64,000 nucleotides of DNA from a virus: positions 1 to 64,000 of the IMG/VR virus record IMGVR_UViG_3300027906_000003. One strand, written 5' to 3'. The notes beneath the pieces were generated by a model. It saw only the letters and a list, made by a program, of their open reading frames with translations, ran no database searches and was not told where the DNA came from. Below are positions 1 to 8,311 of this stretch, piece after piece (position 1 is the stretch's first letter; every line of letters begins with the position of its first letter). The position numbers and the translations under genes are program-made.

Positions 1-2
1 TG

Positions 3-77
3 ATTGTTTTTGGTTTCTATTGTCTGGTGACAGAACCAATAGAAAAAGTTAAGAGGGATTTCAGGAGGAACAAATAA
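3..77 (+). CDS. 3' end of an upstream gene (partial), probable membrane protein
   Basis: An open frame runs in from the window edge and stops just before the next start codon. The 24 visible residues begin with a hydrophobic stretch and end in a basic tail (KRDFRRNK), as in a C-terminal membrane anchor. The ribosome binding site of the next gene (AGGAGG, 63-68) lies inside its last codons, which suggests a co-transcribed pair. Too little is visible to name it. Confidence 0.45.
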   Translation: MVFGFYCLVTEPIEKVKRDFRRNK

Positions 78-78
78 T

Positions 79-303
79 ATGATAGAGAATATATCATTTG
101 AATTTATATTTACTTTACCTTTTACTATATTCATGTTCGGCATGAAATATTTCGGTTCGTTATTGGTGTGGGTCGGAATCGTAGTTTATGTATGGACAGA
201 ACGCATCAATCTATGGGACTCATGGTGTGATTTGTGTGAGTCAGTATATGACCGTATAAGAGATAAAATGTCTTATCTCTTATCTCTACTAAATAGAAGA
301 TAA
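79..303 (+). CDS. Small hypothetical membrane protein
   Basis: This 74-residue protein is not recognised. Residues about 8-42 are strongly hydrophobic and look like one or two membrane segments, followed by an amphipathic charged C-terminus. The start is supported by AGGAGG about ten bases upstream. Its stop codon overlaps the start of the next small gene (TAATG), so translation is probably coupled. Confidence 0.6.
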   Translation: MIENISFEFIFTLPFTIFMFGMKYFGSLLVWVGIVVYVWTERINLWDSWCDLCESVYDRIRDKMSYLLSLLNRR

Positions 304-473
304 TGGATTTATTTCTTATACATTTTATCTTTATTTCTGTTTGTGCAGGTGGTTCATTTGCATGGGGTTTCATGGCAGGTGAAAAGAATGGCAGTGCCAG
401 AACGATTGAGTTGTTCTTAGATGATAATTTAATTACAGAGAAACAAATCCGAGATAACTATATAAACAAATAG
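303..473 (+). CDS. Small hypothetical single-pass membrane peptide (56 aa)
   Basis: The start ATG overlaps the previous stop codon (TAATG). The first 25 residues are hydrophobic (FIFISVCAGGSFAWGFMAG) and the rest is charged (ending KQIRDNYINK), which fits an N-terminal membrane segment with a cytoplasmic tail. No family is recognised. Position and overlap indicate it is co-translated with the preceding membrane protein. Confidence 0.55.
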   Translation: MDLFLIHFIFISVCAGGSFAWGFMAGEKNGSARTIELFLDDNLITEKQIRDNYINK

Positions 474-484
474 GATTTAATATT

Positions 485-1654
485 ATGAGAATCGTTGGCG
501 TAAACATATCACACGACACATCAGTCGCAGAAGTCGAGGACGGTAAATTAGTATCGTGTCATGACGAAGCAAGATTTAGAAGATACAAATATTGGGACCC
601 CGATAAATTGGATGACGACCACGATAAAGGTCTACAATGTGTCATTCAAGCAGGTATCGAAGAACCAGACCACCTGATATTTGCAACATTCGATAGAAGA
701 AATGTTCTTTGGACAATTCATCCATCTATTATAGAGGATAGAATACTTGCCGAACAATTCGCAAAAGATTGTCAAGCACAACAACTAACAATGGATAGAA
801 TTCGTGAACTTGAAGAGAAGTATAAAGACCATATGGACTTAGAGTTTCAACAAGACGGTGACGGTGATTACCATGTTGCAGACTTAATCAATGACTTTCA
901 TTGGCAGAAACCTGCCTATCATTTAGAACCAGAACATCATTTCTATCATGCAGAGTGTTGTTATCATTTAAGTCCTTATCTTAGAGACAATGAAGATGCA
1001 ATCTGTATCGTATGGGATGGTGGTGGTGCTATGCGATTGTATGATGAATATCCTGCATATCAAGAGATTGAATCTATCTACAGACTCAGACCTCAACATG
1101 AACCACATTTACAGTGGCAAAAATTATCTAATCATCGTATGTGTATGGATATAGGTTGGCAGTTTCCTAACCAAGGTATAGATTCTTTTCATTGCAACGA
1201 AGACTTAATCACTACAGACGCACAAGGTGTTGAGTTGTGTATTACAAGTAAACCATCAAGTGGTATGAACTTTAGTCAGATGAGTGTTGCGTTAGGTGCC
1301 GATACATTCGGTGGTGCCGCTGGAAAAGTTATGGGTATGGCCTCGTATAGTGCAGGTGTAAACAAAAATCAATTCTGGTCCAACTTCTCAGTTGCACAAC
1401 AACTCGAAGAAGATACACTTAAAGTATCTATTGAAACAATACAGAAAGCAGTCGACTTGAATCCTGATTGTAAGAACATCGTTCTAAGTGGAGGATACTC
1501 TCTCAATTGCACGAATAATTATAAGTATCTTGATGCCTTTCCTGACCATCAGTTCTTTGTGGACCCGATTCCACATGACGGAGGTACCGCTGCTGGTGCC
1601 GCTCTATGGTTTGAAAGACAAGTATTACTGAATCAGGAGAATCAAAATGATTAG
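485..1654 (+). CDS. Carbamoyltransferase, N-terminal Kae1-like domain (NodU/TobZ/CmcH family), split gene part 1
   Basis: Family members transfer a carbamoyl group from carbamoyl phosphate, through carbamoyl-adenylate, to a hydroxyl of a sugar or antibiotic. This 389-residue product covers only the N-terminal ASKHA-type domain. Visible family motifs are the early GVNISHDTS, the metal-binding HHFYHA element (family form HHxxHA), a VWDGGGA phosphate loop, SGGYSLNC near residue 340 and HDGGTAAGAAL near the end. The C-terminal domain is encoded by the next gene, which overlaps by 8 bases in another frame and has its own AGGAG site. Usual family members are single chains of about 550-600 residues, equal to the two products together. 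The target molecule is unknown. Confidence 0.85.
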   Translation: MRIVGVNISHDTSVAEVEDGKLVSCHDEARFRRYKYWDPDKLDDDHDKGLQCVIQAGIEEPDHLIFATFDRRNVLWTIHPSIIEDRILAEQFAKDCQAQQLTMDRIRELEEKYKDHMDLEFQQDGDGDYHVADLINDFHWQKPAYHLEPEHHFYHAECCYHLSPYLRDNEDAICIVWDGGGAMRLYDEYPAYQEIESIYRLRPQHEPHLQWQKLSNHRMCMDIGWQFPNQGIDSFHCNEDLITTDAQGVELCITSKPSSGMNFSQMSVALGADTFGGAAGKVMGMASYSAGVNKNQFWSNFSVAQQLEEDTLKVSIETIQKAVDLNPDCKNIVLSGGYSLNCTNNYKYLDAFPDHQFFVDPIPHDGGTAAGAALWFERQVLLNQENQND

Positions 1655-2267
1655 AACAGAAATATTAAGAGACTTAGATGTTGTAATGGATATGTTAATC
1701 GAAAGAGAACAAATCGTTGCAATCTTCCAAGGACAATCAGAATGGGGACCTCGTGCATTAGGTAATCGTAGTATATTATTTGACCCACGAAACCCACAGG
1801 CAAAGATGATAGTTAACAGTGTAAAACAAAGAGAAGACTATCGACCATTTGCAGGTTCAGTTATGTTAGAACATGCACATGATTATTTTGAAATGAAACA
1901 ATTAAAAGAATCTCCATGGATGTCATTTGCTATCCAAGCAAAAGAGAAAGCTTATCGAGAGGTTCCTAGTTTAGTTCATGCAGACGGCACTTGTCGTATT
2001 CAGACAGTGACAAGAGAACAAAACAAAAACTATTATGATTTGATAGAAAGATTCTATGAGATTACAGGTTGTCCAATGATATTCAATACATCATTCAACC
2101 TAGGTGGTGAAGCGTTAGTAGAAACAATCGAAGACGCACTTACCACCTGTCAACAAAGTCAGATTAACTATCTGTATATACCAGAAGACCAAGACTTTAA
2201 CATACCTTACAGTATGATTAAACCTAAAGATATAAGTATATTCGAGATTGAAGAGTCAGAGGACTAA
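1647..2267 (+). CDS. Carbamoyltransferase, C-terminal domain (NodU/TobZ family), split gene part 2
   Basis: This 206-residue product matches the YrdC-like C-terminal half of NodU/TobZ carbamoyltransferases, which activates carbamoyl phosphate with ATP. Motifs in order are EWGPRALGNRSIL, the VKQREDYRPFAGSV element, HADGTCRIQTV, and CPMIFNTSFNLGGE followed by ETIEDAL. All are close to the family consensus, so both halves look intact and under selection. The start is set by AGGAG eight bases upstream, inside the end of the N-terminal gene. The overlap implies coupled synthesis of two subunits that must assemble. Loss of a fusion by frameshift is less likely given the dedicated ribosome binding site. 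Confidence 0.87.
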   Translation: MIRTEILRDLDVVMDMLIEREQIVAIFQGQSEWGPRALGNRSILFDPRNPQAKMIVNSVKQREDYRPFAGSVMLEHAHDYFEMKQLKESPWMSFAIQAKEKAYREVPSLVHADGTCRIQTVTREQNKNYYDLIERFYEITGCPMIFNTSFNLGGEALVETIEDALTTCQQSQINYLYIPEDQDFNIPYSMIKPKDISIFEIEESED

Positions 2268-2276
2268 ATAGGTGGT

Positions 2277-2600
2277 GTGATAGAAGTTACCGATAACGCA
2301 ATACAAAAACTCCTGGAAAAGAAAGTCGATAATATAAGACTAGGACTAACAGGTGGTGGGTGTGCTGGTTACGAATACTTCATCGAACATGCAGAGAATA
2401 TAACCGATAGTGATACATTAATTGACTATGGTAAGTTTAATGTTGTTGTAGATAGTTTATCAGTCCCTTATTTGAGTGGTTCAACCTTTGATTGGATACA
2501 AGAAGGACTAAATGAATATTTTAAAATTATTAACCCAAAGGAAGTTTCTTCTTGTGGGTGTGGAGTGAGTGTGCAGTTTAATGAAGACCTCATCAGCTAA
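2277..2600 (+). CDS. A-type iron-sulfur cluster carrier (IscA/ErpA/HesB family)
   Basis: The 107-residue length is typical of A-type Fe-S carriers, which accept clusters from the scaffold and deliver them to apo-enzymes. The three cluster-ligand cysteines are present: C29 in GGGCAGYEY, and C93 and C95 in the C-terminal SSCGCG. It starts with GTG; the region just upstream is G-rich (AGGTGGT). It overlaps the next gene. A plausible client is the radical SAM enzyme at 8.3 kb, which needs a 4Fe-4S cluster, but that link is inference. Confidence 0.88.
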   Translation: MIEVTDNAIQKLLEKKVDNIRLGLTGGGCAGYEYFIEHAENITDSDTLIDYGKFNVVVDSLSVPYLSGSTFDWIQEGLNEYFKIINPKEVSSCGCGVSVQFNEDLIS

Positions 2601-2913
2601 AGCAAAAGGTAGAAGATTACAACAATGGGTCGCAAAGATGTTAGTTGAACATCTAGGTGCAGACGAAGAAGATTTAGAATCAAGACCTATGGGTTCTAGT
2701 GGTGAAGATATCATCATGGGAAAACAGACTAGACAAATCTTCCCTTATAGTGTAGAATGTAAGAATCAGGAAAAGGTTAATGTGTGGTCATCATATGAAC
2801 AGGCAGAATCAAACTGTAAAGGGTATGAACCCTTAGTAGTAATTAAAAAGAACGGTAAGAAACCACTTGCTGTAATAGATGCAGAATACTTTGTGGAGTT
2901 GCATAACAAATGA
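2581..2913 (+). CDS. PD-(D/E)XK endonuclease-like protein (Holliday-junction-resolvase type)
   Basis: The short (110 aa) basic protein carries the nuclease-fold signature in order: an N-terminal basic helix (KAKGRRLQQWVAKML), SSGEDI with the first acidic residue, then VECKNQ giving the E-x-K pair, followed by a helix and a C-terminal beta region. Such small nucleases in T4-like phages are thought to process branched or nicked DNA; the exact substrate here is unknown. The ATG at 2581 was chosen; an in-frame GTG at 2569 would add four residues but sits only three bases from GGAG. Confidence 0.65.
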   Translation: MKTSSAKAKGRRLQQWVAKMLVEHLGADEEDLESRPMGSSGEDIIMGKQTRQIFPYSVECKNQEKVNVWSSYEQAESNCKGYEPLVVIKKNGKKPLAVIDAEYFVELHNK

Positions 2914-4295
2914 TTAGAACTTTTAACGAGATAGTTTTACAAGAAGCTAAGGAGAATAAAAATCCTTATCGTCTGGTTGTTCTCGCCGAAAAACCTAAGA
3001 AGTCAAACCCCAAAGCTACAAGTGCAAAGATAGTTAAACTTGCAAAGTCATTAAGACTTGAAGTATACGATTGTAGAATCAATGGTGCCTTTATCATGCG
3101 TGATGAAGAGAGTGGTCAATTAACAATTCATAGAGAAGATGATTCATTTGGATTTGAAATCGATGAAGATACAGTTGTTCTCATTCGTGGTGCCGTTGGT
3201 AAGAAAGATTCATATCTGGATTTAATATCTCAATTAGAGAGATATGGTATTCCTGTTTGCAACTTTAGAGAAACAATCGAAGTATGTGGAGATAAGTTTA
3301 GATGTTATCTTCGACTACAAGAGATTGGTATGAATCAACCTAAAACTGTATTGATACCAAATGCAGAGAAAGAATCAGTAGAGACTGCTCATGAGGCATT
3401 GAAGTCTAAGTTCCCTATGGTGTTAAAGACACTACAAGGAAGTAAAGGTGTTGGTGTTCTATTAATCGAAACAGAAAGGTCATTACAATCAACCGTTCAA
3501 TTGGTTTATAAGATTGACCCATTTGCAGATATACTATTACAAGAATACATTGAAGTTGACTTTGATGTCAGATGTATTGTTGTGAATAAAGAAATCATAG
3601 GTGCAATGAAACGACCTAAGATACTTGATGACTTTAGAAGTAATGTCTCACAAGGTTCTGAACCAGAAGAGATTAAACTTACAGAAGTTGAACAAGAGTC
3701 AGTTCTACAGGCTGCTAAAGCGGTGAACGGACAATGGGTTGGTGTAGACTTTATGCCAGCAAAGAACAGAGATAAAGACGCACCATACATTATCGAAGTT
3801 AACCATTCACCTGGTACCGAGGGTATCAACAAAGTAATAGATGGTGATATTAATAAAATTGTTTTAGAAAATCTCCTAGATAGAGATTCATGGAAACGAA
3901 GTGCAACAGAATGTGGTGTATTAGAAACATTAGAAGTTGAAGGACAGGAACTAACTGTTAAGATGGATACTGGTAATAATACAACGACTTGTGCCTTGCA
4001 CGCCGATGACTTGACTGTAAAAAATAAAGTAGTCACATGGACTACAGAAGGAGTAAAATATAAGAAACCTCTACATCGATATGTAGAATTATTAAAACCC
4101 GCCGAGAAAAGACCGGTCGTTCTATTGGAAATAAATTTTCTAAATACAGTTTATGAAGTAGAAGTTTCGTTAGACAAAAGGAATCAAATACCATTCCTTG
4201 CTAACAGAGACTTTATGAAACGAGCAAACATAATGATAAATCCTGCTCGTAAATTTATGTTGACAAATAGAAACGATGAACACGAAAACGGTTAA
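2910..4295 (+). CDS. RimK-like ATP-grasp ligase fused to a RimB-like (Zn_protease/retropepsin-type) domain
   Basis: The first 330 or so residues form an ATP-grasp enzyme of the RimK/alpha-L-glutamate ligase group: a pre-ATP-grasp region, then MVLKTLQGSKGVGV (nucleotide loop), DFDVRCIVV, and the metal-binding IIEVNHSPGTEGI. Family members add glutamate to protein C-termini, classically ribosomal protein S6. Residues about 345-455 match the small aspartic protease-like family that accompanies RimK in bacteria (RimB): the active-site motif is D353-T-G, followed by CALHADDL and a C-terminal NRDFMKRANIMINPARKF. In bacteria the two are usually separate genes. Here one polypeptide would both add and trim. 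The target is unknown; host S6 or the phage bS21 at 18.35 kb are guesses. Confidence 0.82.
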   Translation: MIRTFNEIVLQEAKENKNPYRLVVLAEKPKKSNPKATSAKIVKLAKSLRLEVYDCRINGAFIMRDEESGQLTIHREDDSFGFEIDEDTVVLIRGAVGKKDSYLDLISQLERYGIPVCNFRETIEVCGDKFRCYLRLQEIGMNQPKTVLIPNAEKESVETAHEALKSKFPMVLKTLQGSKGVGVLLIETERSLQSTVQLVYKIDPFADILLQEYIEVDFDVRCIVVNKEIIGAMKRPKILDDFRSNVSQGSEPEEIKLTEVEQESVLQAAKAVNGQWVGVDFMPAKNRDKDAPYIIEVNHSPGTEGINKVIDGDINKIVLENLLDRDSWKRSATECGVLETLEVEGQELTVKMDTGNNTTTCALHADDLTVKNKVVTWTTEGVKYKKPLHRYVELLKPAEKRPVVLLEINFLNTVYEVEVSLDKRNQIPFLANRDFMKRANIMINPARKFMLTNRNDEHENG

Positions 4296-4983
4296 TATCC
4301 AAGAACGAATGCGAAACAAGGCCATCGAGGCCTTAGACATCGTTGAGTTTGAAATTGACAAACTCATGGATAAACAACAAGTTCCTTTTTCTATGTATAA
4401 GTATCTTCGAAACTTAGGATACTCAGGTAAAGTTATTGCATACATGAAAGGTTTCACCCATGAAATGCAATACGAACTAAAGAATGAAGAGAAGTGTGAA
4501 CAGTTAGCAGAAGCATATAACTTCCTTACAAAAGGTCAGAAGACTAAAGTCTTAAAGAAACTCCAATCATTCGAAGATGATATAGAAAAGTATTGTGACG
4601 AATACAAACCAGTTCGTAAACCTAGAATTAAAACACCTGCCCAACAGGTTAAGAAACTTCCATATCTTGCAGAGTGGGAGAAATATAAATCAATAAATCC
4701 AGAAGAAATCATTCGTGCATCGATGTTGTTTGGATACAACATATCCACAAAGAAACTTACTATGTTTAAATCATATGGTGGTTTAAGAGTAATAGGAAGT
4801 AAAATAATGGATGCAGACGAATGTATAGAAAAGACCTTGACAGATTTGAAGTTGCTTGATAGACTGGTATCAGGTGGTAATATTATTGCTAAAGGTTTCA
4901 TGGACGAGATACCTCGTTCTAAAGAGAAAGAAGGAAACAATAGAATTACTAAGAATACATTATTAATTAAAGTGATAAGATGA
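4276..4983 (+). CDS. Hypothetical protein of T4-like phage type
   Basis: This 235-residue protein is not recognised by function. It is lysine-rich and mostly helical in composition, with a basic linker around residues 110-130 (KPVRKPRIKTPAQQ). It overlaps the RimK-like gene by 20 bases and its own end overlaps the RNase H start by four bases (ATGA), so it lies in the same operon. Its position next to RNase H suggests a nucleic-acid role, but no catalytic motif is visible. Confidence 0.6.
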   Translation: MNTKTVNIQERMRNKAIEALDIVEFEIDKLMDKQQVPFSMYKYLRNLGYSGKVIAYMKGFTHEMQYELKNEEKCEQLAEAYNFLTKGQKTKVLKKLQSFEDDIEKYCDEYKPVRKPRIKTPAQQVKKLPYLAEWEKYKSINPEEIIRASMLFGYNISTKKLTMFKSYGGLRVIGSKIMDADECIEKTLTDLKLLDRLVSGGNIIAKGFMDEIPRSKEKEGNNRITKNTLLIKVIR

Positions 4984-5834
4984 TACTAATAGATTTTACT
5001 CAGACCATAATTGCTGGTCTGATGGCACAACTCAAAATGAATGACGGTGAGATACATGAAGATATGCTCCGTCATATGATATTAAACTCAGTAAGAAATT
5101 ACAATAAGAGATACTCAGAAGAATACGGTGAAATAGTTTTATGCACCGATGCAAGTAATCCTTGGAGACGAGAATACTTTCCCCAATATAAAGCAAACAG
5201 AAAGAAGACAAGAGAAGCATCTGATATGGATTGGAAACTTATCTTCGACACACTACAGAAAGTTAAAGAAGAAATAAGGGACAACTTTCCCTATCACTAC
5301 CTGTATGTCGATAGATGTGAGGCTGATGATATCATTGCAGTTCTAACTAAACATTCAAAGGAACCAGTCCTAATTGTCTCAGGAGATAAAGACTTTCAAC
5401 AGTTGCAGAAGTATGACTATGTCACACAATGGTCTCCTAATCTCAATAGGTTCGTTGATGTAGATGATGCAGATACATTTCTGAAAGAACATATTCTCAG
5501 AGGAGATAAGTCAGATGGTATACCAAATATACTATCTGCAGACAATTGTTTAGATGAGGGTATCAGGCAGACACCTTTAAGAAAACCTGTAGTAGACAAA
5601 TACCTCAGGATTAGTATTGAAAAGGACGATAAATACTATAGAAACTATTTAAGAAATCAAACATTAATTGATTTAGAATTTATACCAGAAGATGTTGAGA
5701 GTAGTATTCTTGCAGAATTTGGTCATTCTACACCACCTAGTGGCAAGGTGTTTGACTATCTTAGAGAGCATAGATTAAATGAATTGATGGATAACATTGG
5801 TGATTTTACAAATTATAACATGGTGAGGACCTAA
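4980..5834 (+). CDS. rnh: RNase H / 5'-3' exonuclease, T4 Rnh-like (FEN family)
   Basis: Family members remove RNA primers and the adjacent DNA from lagging-strand fragments. At 284 residues it is close to T4 RNase H (about 305). Visible FEN-family metal ligands are the N-terminal LIDFTQ, the CTDASNPWRREYFPQYKANR stretch (helical arch start), the acidic cluster DRCEADDII, VSGDKDFQQL, and LRGDKSDGIPNI (helix-two-turn-helix with acidic ligands). It starts with ATGA overlap onto the upstream stop. It works with gp59 and gp32, both encoded about 12 kb downstream. Confidence 0.93.
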   Translation: MILIDFTQTIIAGLMAQLKMNDGEIHEDMLRHMILNSVRNYNKRYSEEYGEIVLCTDASNPWRREYFPQYKANRKKTREASDMDWKLIFDTLQKVKEEIRDNFPYHYLYVDRCEADDIIAVLTKHSKEPVLIVSGDKDFQQLQKYDYVTQWSPNLNRFVDVDDADTFLKEHILRGDKSDGIPNILSADNCLDEGIRQTPLRKPVVDKYLRISIEKDDKYYRNYLRNQTLIDLEFIPEDVESSILAEFGHSTPPSGKVFDYLREHRLNELMDNIGDFTNYNMVRT

Positions 5835-5837
5835 ATT

Positions 5838-6353
5838 ATGACAGAGAAAAAAAGAGGAAGAGGAAGACCTAAGGGTGCTCCTAATAAACCTAAGATGGAT
5901 TTGGTTACAGAAAGAATCAATCTGCCTAACGGTGCTGATGTATATGAAATATTATGCCAAGCAAATATCGTTGCAGAGACAGATGTGCCAACTGCAGTTA
6001 ATGGTTTAAAAATATTTAATGATAGAAATGGTGCGGTGAAACCAGTCTTGCAATGGTTGTTTGATAGTAATATCAATTCAACATTACCAGAAGGAGAAAC
6101 TCCTTACAAAAAGAATGATGCACCTGATTCAACTTTATCAGAAACAGCATTGAGATTTGAATTTAAGAAGTTCAAATACTTTGTGACTGAACAGGTACCA
6201 CAAACTCGTAGAGAAACAATGTGGATTGAAATGCTTGAGGGTATGCACCCTAAAGAAGCACAAATGATTGACTTGGTTAAGGATAAGAAGAATCCATTCC
6301 CTAACATAACAAAGGAAGTAGCGTCAGAAGCGTTTCCTGAGATTCAAGTTTAA
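5838..6353 (+). CDS. Hypothetical protein with N-terminal AT-hook-like motif
   Basis: The 171-residue protein begins with KKRGRGRPKGAPNKPK, an AT-hook-like minor-groove DNA-binding element. A polar middle follows, then a C-terminal segment (residues about 105-165, FKYFVTEQVPQTRRET through EMLEGMHPKEA) that resembles small conserved proteins of T4-like cyanophages. The function is unknown. DNA association is inferred from the AT-hook only. It is the last gene of the RNase H operon, three bases after the RNase H stop. Confidence 0.6.
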   Translation: MTEKKRGRGRPKGAPNKPKMDLVTERINLPNGADVYEILCQANIVAETDVPTAVNGLKIFNDRNGAVKPVLQWLFDSNINSTLPEGETPYKKNDAPDSTLSETALRFEFKKFKYFVTEQVPQTRRETMWIEMLEGMHPKEAQMIDLVKDKKNPFPNITKEVASEAFPEIQV

Positions 6354-6360
6354 ATAAATA
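6353..6360 (+). promoter_or_regulatory. Possible T4-type late promoter (AATAAATA)
   Basis: A close match to the late consensus TATAAATA lies at the stop codon of the preceding gene and 106 bases upstream of the next start. The first base deviates, and the T-rich context makes a chance match possible. Confidence 0.35.
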
Positions 6361-6374
6361 TTAATGTCGCCAGA

Positions 6375-6432
6375 GACTATACATATAGAAATAGGAAGTT
6401 TAGAATTAACTTCGATGTGTAAACTTCTAGTC
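6375..6432 (+). promoter_or_regulatory. Structured 5' leader with nested inverted repeats
   Basis: GAAGTTTA (6395-6402) pairs perfectly with TAAACTTC (6420-6427), and GACTA (6375-6379) pairs with TAGTC (6428-6432) directly outside it, giving a two-tier stem with a 15-base 5' bulge. It lies 34 bases before the start of the 470-residue acidic protein. A role in translation or mRNA stability is inferred. Confidence 0.45.
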
Positions 6433-6465
6433 GAGTGCGGCTCCATGGATTTTTAGGATTATATT

Positions 6466-7878
6466 ATGGCAGAAGAAAAATCACAATTTGCAAGTGAACA
6501 AGTAGAACTCTCGGAACTTGAACGAATTCAACAACGACTCAATACCTTTACTGTAGGATTAAAACCTGCGAATGCAGAAGTAGTTAATCAAGTAATGCAG
6601 AAAGGGTTATCAGCAGGTAACTTCCAATTAAATGACTTAGACGCTTTAGTTTCAGTCAGAGAAGATGTTGCAAAAGGACTTATTGATTGGAATACACAAG
6701 TCACTGTTGCAAACAAACGAATACAGGAACTTCAAGTAGAAGAACTCCAGGCAGCTAGAGATTTAGTTGCAAAGAATCTTGCTGATAAAGATTTACTTAT
6801 CGATGCAGAAAGACAGGCAAAGAAATCGGCTGAATTAGAAAAGAGAATTGTTGAAGAAGAAAACAAAATTCTTAAAGCAAAACTCGAAGCTCTTTCATCG
6901 ATTGAAAACAATGTCACATCTAAACCTATTCAGGATTTATTAGATGAATCAAGAAGTGCAGCTGAACACGCTGCGAGTCAAGGAAAAAAGTCTAAAGCAT
7001 GGGACATGATTCGTGCTTCAAGACCAGAAGAAGAGGAAGAAAGTGGTTACATTCCACAATCTGAAACTTCTTACACTATGCCAGCTACAGACCAAGAAAG
7101 GTTTGAGGATAAGGTTGCAGAAACAAAGAAAGCTTTTAAAGACTTCGAAGAAGAATCTAAAATAATTCCTACTCCTGCATTAGAAGATTCAGTTCAATTC
7201 CGACCAAAAGGAACTACAACAGAATCTTTCTTAGATGAAGTTGATAGAGTAAATGAAGTTGCAGAAGCAGATGAATTACTTTCAGATGAACCTGTAGGTT
7301 ATGACAGACCATCTTATGATGACCCTGTAGGTTTTGAAGATGAGTCTTTTGATGAAGATGAAGACTTCGATGATTCAGAAGATTTCTATAATGGTGTTTC
7401 ACCTTTTGAAGTCACTGCAGACGATGAAGATACTCAACCAAACTTTACTAAACCAATTATCTCAGGTGGTAATGCACCAAACATTCAGGCACAAGTAAAT
7501 GAACCTGAAAACATTACTGCACCAGTAGAAGAAGAAAAGAAAACTATTCCTACATTTGATACTGAGGAAGATTTATTGGATTCTATTGCACAGAGAGAAG
7601 AACCAGAAGAAGACTATGAAGAGATTACAATTCCTTCAAGGTCTGAATTAGAAAGTATGTCTAAGGCAGAAGTTCAAACAGAGGCAGATAATCTAGGGTT
7701 TGAAGTTAGTGGTAACAAACAGGTTATGATTGACCAGTTCGAAGAACAAACAGAAGCCTTCATTGCATCGTTGCAAGAAGACGGTGATTTCATCAGTGCA
7801 TCAGAAACAGATAATACTCGCGAAGACGAGGAGAAGAAAGATGGTGATGATGATGTCAGAGACGGTGGATACTTCTAA
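6466..7878 (+). CDS. Long acidic coiled-coil protein with C-terminal SAP/HeH-like motif
   Basis: This 470-residue protein has three parts. Residues about 15-150 are charged and predicted coiled coil (QVEELQAARDLVAKNLADKD region). Residues about 170-390 are low-complexity and extremely acidic (runs of E and D). Residues about 395-440 (SRSELESMSKAEVQTEADNL then KQVMIDQFEEQ) look like a helix-extension-helix SAP-type DNA-binding module. No known T4 counterpart is recognised. Possible roles are a DNA-mimic or scaffold-like virion protein. A structured leader precedes it. Confidence 0.6.
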   Translation: MAEEKSQFASEQVELSELERIQQRLNTFTVGLKPANAEVVNQVMQKGLSAGNFQLNDLDALVSVREDVAKGLIDWNTQVTVANKRIQELQVEELQAARDLVAKNLADKDLLIDAERQAKKSAELEKRIVEEENKILKAKLEALSSIENNVTSKPIQDLLDESRSAAEHAASQGKKSKAWDMIRASRPEEEEESGYIPQSETSYTMPATDQERFEDKVAETKKAFKDFEEESKIIPTPALEDSVQFRPKGTTTESFLDEVDRVNEVAEADELLSDEPVGYDRPSYDDPVGFEDESFDEDEDFDDSEDFYNGVSPFEVTADDEDTQPNFTKPIISGGNAPNIQAQVNEPENITAPVEEEKKTIPTFDTEEDLLDSIAQREEPEEDYEEITIPSRSELESMSKAEVQTEADNLGFEVSGNKQVMIDQFEEQTEAFIASLQEDGDFISASETDNTREDEEKKDGDDDVRDGGYF

Positions 7879-8311
7879 ACGAAAGTATACCGTCCAGCAA
7901 TTCAACAAAGAACAAATAAGTAGAATCTATTCAGAGAGACCCTTTGAAGAGAATCTACTTAGGTTCAATCTACCAGAAGACCTTACAATTTTTCTTGGTC
8001 TACAATTAAAACAATCAGCATATATCTTTAAGAAGTTAGATAGTAAGAAAAAAGAAAACTTCTATATCAGTGCAATCTCTTATCCTTGTTCTCGTATCGG
8101 TGAGACACTAGAGGCAAGAGAAGTTCCTACATATAACTACAAAGAAAACGGAGACCCTAAGTCGTGTCTAGTGAATCAACTAGAAGACCCACAATTTATT
8201 CTTCTACATCCAACATGGTGTAATTTAGAAGAGGGTGATGTAATAGAGTTTCAATATGTAGAGGAAGAAGAACCTGATACAGAAAGGTATATAGAAGTCC
8301 ATGTCTCGTAA
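7841..8311 (+). CDS. Hypothetical conserved phage protein
   Basis: The ATG at 7841 was chosen because GAGGAG sits seven bases upstream; an upstream in-frame start would run deep into the previous gene. The 156-residue product begins MVMMMSETV and contains SYPCSRIGETLEAREVPTYN and a C-terminal acidic segment with GDVIEFQYVEEEE. The pattern suggests a small beta-rich protein. No function is recognised. It overlaps the preceding gene by 38 bases and the radical SAM gene by 11. Confidence 0.6.
   Translation: MVMMMSETVDTSKRKYTVQQFNKEQISRIYSERPFEENLLRFNLPEDLTIFLGLQLKQSAYIFKKLDSKKKENFYISAISYPCSRIGETLEAREVPTYNYKENGDPKSCLVNQLEDPQFILLHPTWCNLEEGDVIEFQYVEEEEPDTERYIEVHVS

Noticed and set aside
2569-2580. 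GTG start for the PD-(D/E)XK nuclease
   Set aside because: GGAG lies only three bases upstream; the ATG four codons later is the more usual start, although its spacing is long.
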